Assembly: GCA_034423775.1 (NCBI GenBank)
Contig: CP139918.1
Span: forward strand, 3,410,001-3,474,000
Origin: Alphaproteobacteria bacterium US3C007
GTDB lineage: Bacteria > Pseudomonadota > Alphaproteobacteria > Rhodobacterales > Rhodobacteraceae
Reading direction: 5' to 3'
Length of the DNA stretch: 64,000 bases
Part shown: positions 9,407 through 18,495 of the stretch, one piece after another
How the letters are laid out: every line of letters begins with the position of its first letter
Numbering within the stretch: the stretch's first letter is position 1
The notes under the pieces: generated by a model
What the model was told of the DNA's origin: nothing
What the model saw: the letters and a program-made list of their open reading frames with translations, nothing else
Database searches by the model: none
Program-made: the position numbers and the translations under genes

Positions 9407-9547
9407 GATTATCTCCATAATTTGTAATTTCCTCAACAAAAGGAACGCAAAGCTGCAGAAAAAGCAACAAGATTTGGAGATTTAGGCATCGTATCATTGC
9501 CTTTATCGGTTTTGAGGTGTTTGTTAGGGCGAATATTTGGAGATTTC

Positions 9548-10300
9548 ATGCCTAAAAGCCCACGAGATAATGATATTGAGATTAAAGATATCTCAAAAAA
9601 TTTTGGTAAATTCGCCGCCTTAAAGGATGTTTCGCTAAGCGTAAAGCAAGGAGAGCGCGTTGTTGTCTGTGGCCCCTCTGGATCTGGAAAGTCTACATTA
9701 ATAAGATGTATCAACGGATTAGAGATCCATGATGCGGGATCAATTACGGTTGATGGCATCATATTAAACCATAAAACCAAATCTCTTGAACAGATCAGAT
9801 CGCGCGTTGGCATGGTTTTTCAACAATTCAATCTTTTTCCCCATTTGACTGTTTTGGAAAATATCACGCTTGGGCCGGTTCGTGCCAAAAAAGTGACCCG
9901 TCAAGAGGCGGATAGCCGGGCCATGGGGTATTTAGAACGGGTTAAAATCCCCGAACAAGCGCATAAATATCCGGGCCAATTGTCGGGCGGGCAACAACAA
10001 AGGGTGGCGATTGCCCGGTCTTTATGTATGGAGCCAAAAATTCTATTATTTGACGAGCCAACATCGGCTTTGGACCCAGAAATGATCAGCGAAGTGCTTG
10101 AGGTGATGATTGAACTGGCCGATACCGGAATGACAATGATTTGTGTCACCCATGAAATGGGGTTTGCCCGGCGGGTGGCCGATACAATGATTTTTATGGA
10201 TCAAGGCCGGATCGTTGAAACTGCGCCTCCAGCCAAATTTTTTGACTCTCCAGATACCGATCGGTGTAAGACCTTTCTTCAACAAATTCTGCATCACTAG
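9548..10300 (+). CDS. Amino-acid-type ABC transporter ATPase
   Basis: A 250-residue ATPase of the GlnQ/HisP class. The Walker A is GPSGSGKST (residues 42-50), the signature LSGGQQQR, and the Walker B ILLFDEPTSALDPE, with the switch His in VTHEMGFAR. The ATG at 9548 has a GGAG at proper distance; an upstream in-frame ATG at 9497 lacks one. It sits divergent to its binding protein and 9 bases before the permease gene. It supplies energy on the cytoplasmic face of the importer. Confidence 0.93.
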   Translation: MPKSPRDNDIEIKDISKNFGKFAALKDVSLSVKQGERVVVCGPSGSGKSTLIRCINGLEIHDAGSITVDGIILNHKTKSLEQIRSRVGMVFQQFNLFPHLTVLENITLGPVRAKKVTRQEADSRAMGYLERVKIPEQAHKYPGQLSGGQQQRVAIARSLCMEPKILLFDEPTSALDPEMISEVLEVMIELADTGMTMICVTHEMGFARRVADTMIFMDQGRIVETAPPAKFFDSPDTDRCKTFLQQILHH

Positions 10301-10309
10301 AGTAATTAG

Positions 10310-11050
10310 ATGAAAAAGCTGGCAATTTTATTATTTTTAATGCTGTTTCTGTCGGGTTGCTCTGACAATTGGGGATGGTATGTGGTCAACCCCTACAGCA
10401 AATCCGGTTGGATAAACTTAAAATTCCTTATGTCGGGATATTATTTCACGCTGTTGCTATCCTTCACCTCGATTTTCATTTCGATTGCTGTTGGATTATT
10501 GGTCGCCCTGCCCGGTCTATCGAAAAATCCGTGGCTTAGGAATTTTAATCGCGTCTATGTCGAAATTGTGAGATCGGTTCCTATTCTGGTTCTCATTTTA
10601 TGGGTATATTATGGCCTGCCTCCAATGACAGGTCTGGAAATAAACGTTTTCTGGGCTGGAGTAATTGCCCTGGCATTGTCCGATAGTGCCTTCCAAGCGG
10701 AGATATTCCGCGCAGGAATACAATCCATCGATAGAGGCCAATATGAAGCGTCACATTCCATTTCATTAAATTACAAAGATACGATGCGGTTTGTGATCTT
10801 ACCGCAAGCCATACGTCGTATTCTTCCAGCGTTAGGCAATCAACTGGTTTATATGCTGAAAATGTCGTCACTGGTTTCTGTAATTGGCATGCAAGAACTG
10901 ACGCGAAAAGCCAACGAGCTTGTTGTGACAGAATATCGGCCTTTGGAAATTTATACCATTTTAGTACTGGAATATTTGGTGCTTATTTTGGTCGTTTCTG
11001 CGGGCGTGCGGTGGCTAGAGCGGCGCCTTAAATCAGACGAGCGGGTTTAA
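10310..11050 (+). CDS. Amino-acid-type ABC transporter permease
   Basis: A 246-residue HisM/GlnP-class permease with about five membrane segments and the EAA loop (EASHSISLNYKDTMRFVILPQA) that contacts the ATPase. It is the only permease gene in the cluster, so a homodimer is likely. The N-terminus is odd: MKKLAILLFLMLFLSGCSDN reads like a lipoprotein signal with an LSGC lipobox, though the protein is polytopic. Whether Cys is lipidated or this is simply the first hydrophobic stretch is unknown. Confidence 0.9.
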   Translation: MKKLAILLFLMLFLSGCSDNWGWYVVNPYSKSGWINLKFLMSGYYFTLLLSFTSIFISIAVGLLVALPGLSKNPWLRNFNRVYVEIVRSVPILVLILWVYYGLPPMTGLEINVFWAGVIALALSDSAFQAEIFRAGIQSIDRGQYEASHSISLNYKDTMRFVILPQAIRRILPALGNQLVYMLKMSSLVSVIGMQELTRKANELVVTEYRPLEIYTILVLEYLVLILVVSAGVRWLERRLKSDERV

Positions 11051-11334
11051 AGGCGGTATAGCAACGGCAGACCCGAAAACCGGCAAAACGGTGGTACTGG
11101 CCTATCTGTTTACATCAGATAATTATATGGTCACCATAATCTGCTTCCGGCGGATGAACCGGGTAAAATCTTATATCTTAAGCCCTTTGATATCTGGATC
11201 TATCTGGCAGAAATTCACTTTAAGTCTTGTATCGCTTTGGCAGCTCCAAAAAACGGAAATTTAAAAAGAAGTGTGGAACTTTTCAAACTTTGATACATCA
11301 TAATTTGAAAAGTTAATTTAAGGGGTTTTCGAGG

Positions 11335-11697
11335 ATGGGAATTGTCTACGATAAGTTTAGAGGTGCTTGGTTAGATAGAGATGCCGAAACTTACATGTCT
11401 TGTTTGCACACAGAATACGAATTTCATCTGCATTCAAATGGCCGAAAAATCACCATTGCAAATTATGATGTTGATCGGATTTTAAATTTCATGACGGAAT
11501 CCGAACAGCTACATCCAACTTGTATTTATGAAAATGAAGAAATTTTAGTTGAGCATTTTTATACAGTTGCCACAGATGGCAGCTGCGAAGCGGTTCTATG
11601 GTCTCACAAGCTAAAAGACGGGTTAATTTGGCGATCGCAAAATGGCTGCACATCACTGACAAAAGAGCAATGGGACGCACATCCCCTCAATCAATGA
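11335..11697 (+). CDS. Small NTF2/SnoaL-like protein
   Basis: A 120-residue protein starting MGIVYDKFRGAWLDRDAETY, with an AAGGGG ribosome site 9 bases before the ATG. The layout (an N-terminal helix, HTEYEFHLH, then a strand-rich C-terminal half with VEHFYTVATDGSCEAVLWSH) is that of the NTF2-like/SnoaL fold. A second NTF2-like gene lies at 55124-55468. These folds bind small ligands or act as simple isomerases. The function is not known. It opens a patch of very small genes and relics that has a counterpart near 55-59 kb. Confidence 0.7.
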   Translation: MGIVYDKFRGAWLDRDAETYMSCLHTEYEFHLHSNGRKITIANYDVDRILNFMTESEQLHPTCIYENEEILVEHFYTVATDGSCEAVLWSHKLKDGLIWRSQNGCTSLTKEQWDAHPLNQ

Positions 11698-12648
11698 TTG
11701 AGAAATTTTACCAGCCTAAGCATTTCTCTATTCCAGCGCATTCGAGCAAAGCCAAACATGTCCTGTTTCGATAACCAATAGCAAAATTTCAAGCGAGCGG
11801 TATGCCGCTGCTGTTTGAGGTTTAGGATATTAAAAGAAGATTTGAGACTGAGCTCACACCTGTCATTTAAGACGGTTTTTGCAGATCACGAATTTGAATA
11901 ATTCAAAGAGAACGAGACGCCAGGCTTTTTTATGAATATGATCGAGCTTGATAATAAAACGGTCGCCGACACCCATGCAAAAGAACATAAAAACTGCAAG
12001 AAAACAGTTTTCAGAATGGGTTTCACTTATCACCACTAGAACAAGCTCAACATCAGCGTTGACCAGCTTAGCGTATCCTGATGAAGAAACGACACAGCGT
12101 AGCTTGAAGATGCGTGCGAAACGGCGTGAGAGCAGAAAACATATTTTTTCTAGGCACAGGGAAGGCAAAATTAATTTTCTAAAGCTAAGACAAAATCACC
12201 TGTTTGCTGATTTATCAGATTTAACAAGCGACGTTAAGCTTATGAAAATAGGATGCAAATGCAGTGAGGGAAAAATACCTCGATTGATCGCACAACTTCC
12301 ATCTTATAAAACATGGCAGTTGGTCACTGCAATCTATCACCCCCTCGCGCGCAATTCTTTTTCTGCGGTATAACCTAAAAACGCCAACGCGTAACAGCAC
12401 CGCGACTAACCTCTACCCTTTTCCAGATGGCCAGAACGCCCATTGCGCTTTCAACATTTACGTCACAACCGTGGCTCGCGTTAAAACTATACCCCTCCAT
12501 CGCGTTCAAGAAGGTATCGGCAGAGGCAGGCCCTGGGGAGGGGGGAAGGGCTCGAGTGACCTTACGTCAGATATTTTCAGGCTGTCAAAAAGGCCCATGC
12601 TGTGATTGGCTGGATTTAGCTTTGATACTATAAAACGAGGAGAGCGTT
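11698..12648. other. Long gene-poor stretch with decayed coding fragments
   Basis: No frame here has a recognisable domain. A minus-strand fragment without a start (about 12400-12560) reads FLNAMEGYSFNASHGC and continues in frame to a stop, which looks like the tail of a decayed protein. A plus-strand frame at 11948-12373 is rich in Lys, Arg and Ser and lacks a good ribosome site. I regard the stretch as decayed sequence. Confidence 0.5.
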
Positions 12649-12957
12649 GTGCTAGTGGTGACGACAATAAGGTTATCTAAAGGTTTCCAGGCATGGAAAG
12701 ATATGGTCCACTCTGTTGAAGACAAGATGCAAGAACATGGCATGACATTTGTTTTTGCAGGAACACAAAAAGACGATGACACCATGCTGCACACTGTCAT
12801 ACATTTTGAATCAGAAGAACATTTGAAGCGTTTTGGTGCCGATGAAGAGCTGACCAGGCTAAGAGCAGAAGCAGGCGCGATAGTCGAAACTGGAACGTTT
12901 ACACCGATCACAGACGACGCCTTTATTAATTATCCGAAAGTTTTAGACTTAGATTAA
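12649..12957 (+). CDS. DUF3764-like small protein (ABM-type fold)
   Basis: A 102-residue protein with a GTG start and a strong GAGGAGAG site 4-6 bases upstream. The sequence pattern (SKGFQAWKDMVHSVEDKM, GMTFVFAGTQKDDDTMLHTV, GAIVETGTFTPITDD) resembles DUF3764, known to me mainly from marine picocyanobacteria, with an antibiotic-biosynthesis-monooxygenase-like ferredoxin fold. The role is unknown. If the family assignment is right, this points to gene exchange with cyanobacteria. It belongs with the other small ABM-like proteins at 55-59 kb. Confidence 0.7.
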   Translation: MLVVTTIRLSKGFQAWKDMVHSVEDKMQEHGMTFVFAGTQKDDDTMLHTVIHFESEEHLKRFGADEELTRLRAEAGAIVETGTFTPITDDAFINYPKVLDLD

Positions 12958-12984
12958 AGTATTGCAGTGCAATCCAAAATTCAG

Positions 12985-13013
12985 GATCGCACCATAGGCT
13001 TTTTGGTGCGATC
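12985..13013 (+). terminator. Hairpin downstream of the DUF3764-like gene
   Basis: A perfect 9-bp inverted repeat (GATCGCACC and GGTGCGATC) encloses an 11-base loop, 28 bases after the stop codon. There is no T run after the stem, so it is at best a weak terminator or an RNA-stabilising hairpin. Confidence 0.45.
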
Positions 13014-13145
13014 ATATCGTCTGCCTTTATTCAACTAAGAGCCATGGTATTACCATCCGCCCGGCGATCTTTGAGCAACTGTTTGATTTATGTGGCTTTC
13101 ATTTGGCGGTAGCATCACGTTAAACGCACCCTAGCCGCTGCTGCC

Positions 13146-13331
13146 GTGCGGTCTTTCAACCATATCCGCAATACATGTGGGCTAGAAGCCCATCAGCTTG
13201 ATCGGCGGCTCAACCGAAGTGGTATCTGGGATAAAGCAGAAAGCCTTAATGAAAGCGCATGTTCTGTCATCAGACGGCATTTAGATTTTAGGTTTCGCAA
13301 CGTAATCTTTGGCAAATCGGTAGATGAATAA
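13146..13331 (-). pseudogene. Phage large-terminase (TerL) N-terminal relic, copy D
   Basis: Read on the minus strand, this segment gives CAFIKAFCFIPDTTSVEPPI, KLMGF, a stop, then a degraded ADMVERPHG. That pattern matches the N-terminus of HK97-type large terminases (a YCxIPEG...VGxPxxLMxFQ...FIxxxxDNPHGT run). It aligns with copy C at 58969-59308, including a TAG stop at the same place, right after the Phe of LMxF. The divergent gene to its right (13369-13638) is a decayed ABM-like small protein, the same arrangement as the other copies. The family call is by eye. Confidence 0.6.
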
Positions 13332-13368
13332 AGAATGTTATAACATTTTTCAAAAATGGAGAGAAAAA

Positions 13369-13638
13369 TGGGTGTATCTTTCACCGGTTAAGAATTTGAC
13401 GGGAACGTCGGCGATGCAGTTGCAGCAGCCAAAGGTTTCTGGCCTGAGATGAAAAAGTATGGCGCAGTGAACATGCGTGCCACAGTCACCGGAAAAAATA
13501 CAATTGGAACCATGACGCTTTGGAGTGATCCCAAATGTTGGAAGCAAGTATCGCTGAAATTAGAGACGCAGCTGGTTCTGCAGTTGGCATGTCCGTAACA
13601 GGGGGTATGACTGGGCCCCTTGCTGTCGAGCTTGATTG
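13369..13638 (+). pseudogene. Decayed small ABM-like gene, paralogue of 55867-56151
   Basis: ATG GGT GTA... gives MGVSFTG, a stop, then EFDGNVGDAVAAAKGFWPEM and further sequence to TMTLWSDP. A frameshift then leads to SIAEIRDAAGSAVGMSVTGG and MTGPLAVELD before the stop at 13638. The pattern of a TLWSDP-type strand followed by IAEIRDAAGSAVGM matches TKYKDEA...KIAEIRGQAASTMPI in the intact protein at 55867-56151. One nonsense codon and one frameshift make it non-functional. A GGAGAGAAAA leader remains. Confidence 0.75.
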
Positions 13639-13808
13639 ATTAAGGAGGCGCACGGTTTTTTCATAAACAGGCCACCCTTACACATTGATAATTGCCTTCT
13701 ACCCATCGCCTTTTCTGCTTTGATTATGCCAAAGTGGCAACGTCAACATAACCTCTATTGCTCTATTTACGAGCCGGTTCTGCGATATTAAAGACAAAAG
13801 AATTTGAG

Positions 13809-13966
13809 ATGACTGATCTGAAAAGGCGATCAAATGATCAAAGCTTGCCTCGCCTATTTAACGCAATCAGCTTTCTAACCGTAGGAATTGTAATCTCGCA
13901 AGTGGCAAATAGAGCGAATAACGCTTTTCGTTTGGTTACTGAAACACGTGACCCTGAGATTGCATA
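13809..13966 (+). pseudogene. Truncated relic of the small membrane protein at 56699-57073
   Basis: MTDLKRRSNDQSLPRLFNAI aligns residue for residue with MADLKRQANDPSLTGLFHAI of the intact gene, and the next segment (VGIVISQVANRANNAFRLV) matches the first membrane helix region. The frame stops at about one third of the intact length, after a TETRDPEIA segment. It shows that this block is a decayed relative of the 55-57 kb block. Confidence 0.75.
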
Positions 13967-14548
13967 AGCGTTCCAATATCTCCGACTGCCTTTTCACAAC
14001 CAGGTTGGGCGTTGCAGGCTTGATTTTTCAGTTCACCCCTCTAAAAATGTAAGCACTGCCGCGGAAGACACTTTTCATCCTTGTCTAGCCTCTTCATCTA
14101 CGGCCGTTGACCTCTGTCTTCTATTGGAAGGGTTCTGGAATGATCAGCTTTTAACCAGCTGTACCAAATCGTTTTTCGTCTGCGTCTATGGCACTCACAC
14201 AAAAATATGAACATGCTGTGCAGACAGCGCATCACGTTCATTGTAAATGCCCTTTTTTGGGCAAATTTTACCGAAAATGTTCTAAAATGAAGCCAGATGC
14301 GGCCTTTTAAACTCTGAAGGCGGTCCTTGCACGACCAGTCGATGTGATGGTCGTGATCGAAACAGTTGTAAATGCCCGCGGAATATTGCGTGTCGTTTTT
14401 CTTTGGAAAAAAACCTCATATCCGGATAGGTAGCACTCTTAATAGGAAAAAATCATAGAGCGCTTCTTTCGCGTCGTAACGGGTTCGACTGGAAGCTGAT
14501 TGAGTTCCTGTAATAAAAAGAGACTGAAACAACCCTGTGCTGCAAAAT
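13967..14548. other. Gene-free stretch
   Basis: About 580 bases without a supported frame. I noticed a short TGCCC-TTTTTT-GGGCA hairpin at about 14248-14264 but no gene that it would clearly serve. Confidence 0.5.
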
Positions 14549-16207
14549 TTATCGGCTGGCGCGTGCCAAGAGCCCGACAGCGAGCAAGCCGACCAATATT
14601 ATCAATAAGGCCGCCGGCGCAGCCTGAGGTAAATTTTCCAAACTCGCCTGATCATGCGTACGAGTGGCGAGCGTGCTGAAATTGAACGGCCTTAAAAGCA
14701 TCGTTGCAGGCAGCTCTTTCACGCAATCGACAAAAACCAGCACCAAGGCCGACCCCAAGCTGCCTTTAATCAAGGGTAAAAAAATCTGCACCAATATTTC
14801 ACGCTTTGAGCGGCCTAAAGAGCGGGCCGCCTGCGATAAATTGGGAGAGACGCGCTCCATCGCGGTATCCGCGGCGCCTTGGGCAATCGCAAAAAAGCGC
14901 ACAAAATACGCCAAAATGACCGCAAAAGACGTGCCCGTTAAAATCAACCCGATCTCGCGCCCTGTGAAGGCCAGAATAAAATCGGCCAAGGCGTTATCAA
15001 AAGCCGCCAAAGGAATTAAAATGCCAACAGCCAAGACCGCACCAGGGGCAGCGTAACCGATCGTGGTGAGGGGCAATAAAAGACGCGGCAATTTTTGTTG
15101 GCTAAGACGGACGCCATATACCATGACGAGTCCAGCAGCCACTGTGAAAAAGGCTGCAATCGCGCCGACAAACACCGTGTTCCACAACGCCGCGTATAGA
15201 TCCGCATCTTTCCAGTAATCAAGCTTGCGCACCGCGTGCAGCGCCAGAACCAAAGCAGGAATTATAAATCCGAATAAAACTGGCAAAAAGCAAAATACCG
15301 AAGCGAAAACAGCGTGGCGACCACGCAATTTTTGCCTTAAAATTGGCCTGTGATGAGTGGATAAACTGAAAAACCGCATTTTGTGGCGCCCATTTTTTTC
15401 AAGCAGAACCAAAACGATAATCAAACACAATCCCAAAGTCGCCAATTGCGCCGCCCCGCCTGCGTTGCTGCCTTCCAGCCAAACGCTGAAAATTCCAGTT
15501 GTTAGGGTTTGAACCGCAAAATAATCAACCGCGCCAAAATCATTGATCGTTTCCATCATCACAATCGCCGTTCCAGCAGCGATTGCCGGGCGCGCCAAAG
15601 GCAAACCAATTTTCCAAAACCGCAAAAATGCATGCGACCCAAGCGATTGAGCCACCTCTTCGACGGCCCCAGATTGTTCACGAAATGCTGCCCGACTGAG
15701 TAAATAAACATAAGGATACAGCGCCATTGTCAGTACAAAACTAGCCGCGCCGAATGACCTAATTTCAAAAAACCAATAATCTTGCGCGTTTGTCCATCCC
15801 ATCACCCCCCTCAGCGCGCTCTGGACAGGGCCCGCATATTCGAGCAAATCAACCAACGCATAGGCCCCCACATAAGCGGGTATCGCCAATGGCATAAGCA
15901 GTAACCATTCAAAAGAGCGCACGCCCCAAAACCGATACCGCGTGATCAACCACGCGGTGCCAGCGCCTATGCACGCAGCACCAAAACCCACGCATACCAT
16001 AAGCGCGAGCGTGGTTGAAAGATAGCGAGGCAAGGTGGTTGCCAGTAAATGGCTCCAAATATCATCTGAGGGGAAAAACGCCAAAACCAAAATCGCAATA
16101 ATCGGCAATAAAACGCCCGCTGCAATCAGCAGGGCCGCGAGCGACCATATATTGACCGCTTGGGGAAAGGCTGCCCCCAACGTCTTATGAATGGCACGGC
16201 TTGTCAC
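14549..16207 (-). CDS. Fe(III)-type ABC transporter permease (FbpB-like, two fused halves)
   Basis: A 552-residue membrane protein with about twelve membrane segments and two EAA loops, one in each half (EEVAQSLGSHAFLRFWKIGL and LSQAARSLGRSKREILVQIF). This is the duplicated BPD architecture of FbpB/SfuB iron or ThiP thiamine permeases. Its length and the AAFREQSGAVEEVAQSLG segment favour the iron group. The start is a GTG with AAAGGA upstream; the ATG two bases away is out of frame. No binding protein or ATPase gene is adjacent in the window, so these would be encoded elsewhere. Confidence 0.88.
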   Translation of the reverse strand: MTSRAIHKTLGAAFPQAVNIWSLAALLIAAGVLLPIIAILVLAFFPSDDIWSHLLATTLPRYLSTTLALMVCVGFGAACIGAGTAWLITRYRFWGVRSFEWLLLMPLAIPAYVGAYALVDLLEYAGPVQSALRGVMGWTNAQDYWFFEIRSFGAASFVLTMALYPYVYLLSRAAFREQSGAVEEVAQSLGSHAFLRFWKIGLPLARPAIAAGTAIVMMETINDFGAVDYFAVQTLTTGIFSVWLEGSNAGGAAQLATLGLCLIIVLVLLEKNGRHKMRFFSLSTHHRPILRQKLRGRHAVFASVFCFLPVLFGFIIPALVLALHAVRKLDYWKDADLYAALWNTVFVGAIAAFFTVAAGLVMVYGVRLSQQKLPRLLLPLTTIGYAAPGAVLAVGILIPLAAFDNALADFILAFTGREIGLILTGTSFAVILAYFVRFFAIAQGAADTAMERVSPNLSQAARSLGRSKREILVQIFLPLIKGSLGSALVLVFVDCVKELPATMLLRPFNFSTLATRTHDQASLENLPQAAPAALLIILVGLLAVGLLARASR

Positions 16208-16392
16208 ATTGTGGTCCTTTGCCGGTTTTTCTGCGTAATGCTCAGCTTATACTTGCCCGATGCGCGCCCTTTGCACAACTGGTGCAACAACTTGCAAAGC
16301 CAAAGTCACGCTTGCGCGGGCCAATAGAGGCTATAGAGCGCTCATAATCAATGCCTTAGGCAGAATTTACCTTGGTCAACTTGCCCCAAGCA

Positions 16393-16647
16393 CTACATCC
16401 CCAGAACTTCCTTATACAGATCTAAGATGGCTTCTTCTTCGGCAATCTCGTTTTGATCGCGCTTGCGCAAAACGATCAATTTACGCATCACGCGCGTGTC
16501 GTAGCCCCGCCCTTTGGCTTCTGCCATCACCTCTTTCTGTTGATCCGCAATATCTTTTTTTTCAGCCTCCAAACGTTCATATCTTTCAATAAACTGACGA
16601 AGCTCTGCGGCAGCCACACGGTGGGTGTCTTCGGGCGTATCTTGCAT
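16393..16647 (-). CDS. gapR: GapR nucleoid-associated protein (UPF0335/DUF2312)
   Basis: An 84-residue coiled-coil protein. AELRQFIERYERLEAEKKDI then KEVMAEAKGRGYDTRVMRKL are the hallmark segments of the alphaproteobacterial UPF0335/DUF2312 family, whose Caulobacter member is GapR. GapR encircles overtwisted AT-rich DNA and is needed for normal replication and transcription. CAAGGAG sits just upstream of the ATG. The length is as usual for the family. Confidence 0.93.
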   Translation of the reverse strand: MQDTPEDTHRVAAAELRQFIERYERLEAEKKDIADQQKEVMAEAKGRGYDTRVMRKLIVLRKRDQNEIAEEEAILDLYKEVLGM

Positions 16648-16776
16648 TTCAATCTCCTTGGAATTCCTGCCCTCCTTAAACCAGCTTGCTTTGGCTGCGC
16701 AAGAGACGCCTTTTGGTTGCTTGGCATAAAGAAAACCTATAAGGCGGGCTCAATCTGGATAGCTAGGAATGCCGTC

Positions 16777-16992
16777 ATGTCGGGAATAGTTTTAACTGGG
16801 GCCGCCCTGTCTTTGCTTGGCATTATTGGTTTGATGCTCTGCATCGCGAAAGTTGTAAAGGCAAAGAAACGATCGCTCTCGGATGAGGAGATGCGCGCTG
16901 AATTAGCCGCCGTTATGCCCATAAATTTAGGATCTTTGTTTTTATCGGCCGTGGGATTGATGACAGTCGCAATTGGTATAGCGGTTGGGTAA
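16777..16992 (+). CDS. Small two-helix membrane protein
   Basis: A 71-residue protein with two hydrophobic segments (VLTGAALSLLGIIGLMLCIA and GSLFLSAVGLMTVAIGIAVG) joined by a charged loop (KAKKRSLSDEEMRAEL). AGGAA lies upstream of the ATG. The open frame extends further upstream, but that part is antisense to gapR. The family looks like small conserved hypothetical proteins of Rhodobacterales; the function is unknown. It is divergent from gapR. Confidence 0.7.
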   Translation: MSGIVLTGAALSLLGIIGLMLCIAKVVKAKKRSLSDEEMRAELAAVMPINLGSLFLSAVGLMTVAIGIAVG

Positions 16993-17156
16993 GTTGCCCG
17001 GAGCACAAAATAAGAGGCGCAGAACAAAAGCCTTTGGTTTGCGCAGTTAAAAAAACAAAATTCCACCGATCAAACGCTTAAAAACAATCTATTCGATATA
17101 CTTGTCAATAAGAGGGATATTGTTATTCTGCCTCCAATTGTTTTTAGGAGCGCCGA

Positions 17157-18020
17157 ATGGGACCGAAAGTAAAAGCTTTTTTTGATCCGCAAACCAACAC
17201 AATTTCTTATCTCGTGCGCGACCCGAACGGACATGCGGCTGCCATCATCGACAGCGTGCTTGATTTTGATCATGCCTCTGGAACCACTCAGACCAGCTCA
17301 GCAGATAAAATCATCGCTTATGTCAAGGAACAGGCTTTGGATATTCAATGGCTGCTTGAAAGCCATGTGCATGCCGATCACCTCTCCGCGGCCCCATATA
17401 TCCAAGACCAACTAGGTGGCAGAATTGGGATCGGAAACAACATCACCCTTGTTCAAGATACATTTGGAAAAGTATTCAACGAGGGCACAGAGTTTCAGCG
17501 CGACGGTAGCCAATTTGATCAATTATTCGATCACGGGGATGTTTTTCACATTGGTCAAATGCGCGTTGATGTTTTACATACACCAGGGCATACCCCGGCC
17601 TGCCTCACCTATGTCATCGAAGACGCCGCTTTCGTTGGAGATACGTTGTTCATGCCCGATTTTGGCACCGCACGCTGCGATTTTCCGGGCGGGTCCTCGC
17701 AAACCCTATATGAATCGATTCAAAAGATACTCGCGCTGCCCGATGAAACAAAAATTTTTGTAGGCCATGATTACAAAGCGCCGGGCAGAGATGAATATAG
17801 TTGGGAAACCACCGTTGGTGAACAGCGTAAAAAGAATATTCACATTGGGGGCGATGTCAAAGCTGAAGCGTTTGTAAAGCTTCGAGACGAACGAGATGCA
17901 AAACTTGCGATGCCAAAATTGATAGTGCCCTCATTGCAAATCAATATGCGGGCAGGCAATATGCCACCGCCTGATGAGCATGGGGATGTGTTTTTAAAAC
18001 TGCCCATCAATAAACTTTAA
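17157..18020 (+). CDS. MBL-fold hydrolase, persulfide dioxygenase / Blh-like
   Basis: A 287-residue metallo-beta-lactamase-fold protein. HVHADH (residues 70-75), HTPGHTPACL, the FVGDTLF Asp and the final GHDY give the metal ligands typical of ETHE1/Blh persulfide dioxygenases. There is no rhodanese domain. It is followed by two YeeE/YedE genes, the arrangement seen in BigR-type sulfide-detoxification operons, so it probably oxidises glutathione persulfide. An AGGAG site precedes the ATG. A dedicated regulator gene is not next to it here. Confidence 0.88.
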   Translation: MGPKVKAFFDPQTNTISYLVRDPNGHAAAIIDSVLDFDHASGTTQTSSADKIIAYVKEQALDIQWLLESHVHADHLSAAPYIQDQLGGRIGIGNNITLVQDTFGKVFNEGTEFQRDGSQFDQLFDHGDVFHIGQMRVDVLHTPGHTPACLTYVIEDAAFVGDTLFMPDFGTARCDFPGGSSQTLYESIQKILALPDETKIFVGHDYKAPGRDEYSWETTVGEQRKKNIHIGGDVKAEAFVKLRDERDAKLAMPKLIVPSLQINMRAGNMPPPDEHGDVFLKLPINKL

Positions 18021-18069
18021 ATTTAGAAAAATAACGTAAAACCAAACGCGCGCAGTCGGAGAGCTAGAT

Positions 18070-18495
18070 ATGCCAATAGATTGGATTTATGGATTGGTAG
18101 GCGGTGTTTTGATTGGCTGCGCTGGCGCTTTTCTTTTATTAGGAAATGGCCGAGTTATGGGCGCAAGCGGATTGGTTTTTGGCATGTTCAAAACCACAGA
18201 TCGGCGAATTTGGATTGAAAACCTAGCGTTCGTTTCTGCGTTATTCATTGCTCCAATGCTGTTCGTGCGACCGTTAAACATAGGTCCGACACATGCTAGC
18301 GAAAATGTAATCGTCGTGGCGATTGCGGGTTTGGCAGTGGGTTTTGGAACAAGGCTGGCAAATGGTTGCACATCAGGCCATGGCGTCTGCGGCATTTCAA
18401 GGTTTTCCCTGCGGGGTATAGCTGCAACGATGGCGTATATTTTAGCCGGGGCGGTAAGCGTGGTTGTGTTTAAACATTTGTTAGGAGCCATTTGA
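18070..18495 (+). CDS. YeeE/YedE (DUF395) sulfur-compound transporter, first half
   Basis: A 141-residue membrane protein with about four helices. The signature NGCTSGHGVCGISRFSLRG (C100 and C107) is that of YeeE/YedE proteins, which move thiosulfate or related sulfur species with conserved Cys. Its stop codon overlaps the start of the next gene (TGATG), so the two are translationally coupled and probably form one transporter. It lies 49 bases after the persulfide-dioxygenase-like gene. Confidence 0.9.
   Translation: MPIDWIYGLVGGVLIGCAGAFLLLGNGRVMGASGLVFGMFKTTDRRIWIENLAFVSALFIAPMLFVRPLNIGPTHASENVIVVAIAGLAVGFGTRLANGCTSGHGVCGISRFSLRGIAATMAYILAGAVSVVVFKHLLGAI

Noticed and set aside
11051..11130. 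A GGIATADPKTGKTVVLAYL reading that recalls a terminase Walker A
   Set aside because: The similarity is short and its orientation and position do not fit the other terminase relics.
11948..12373. 141-residue forward frame
   Set aside because: No ribosome site, no domain, low-complexity basic composition; probably chance.
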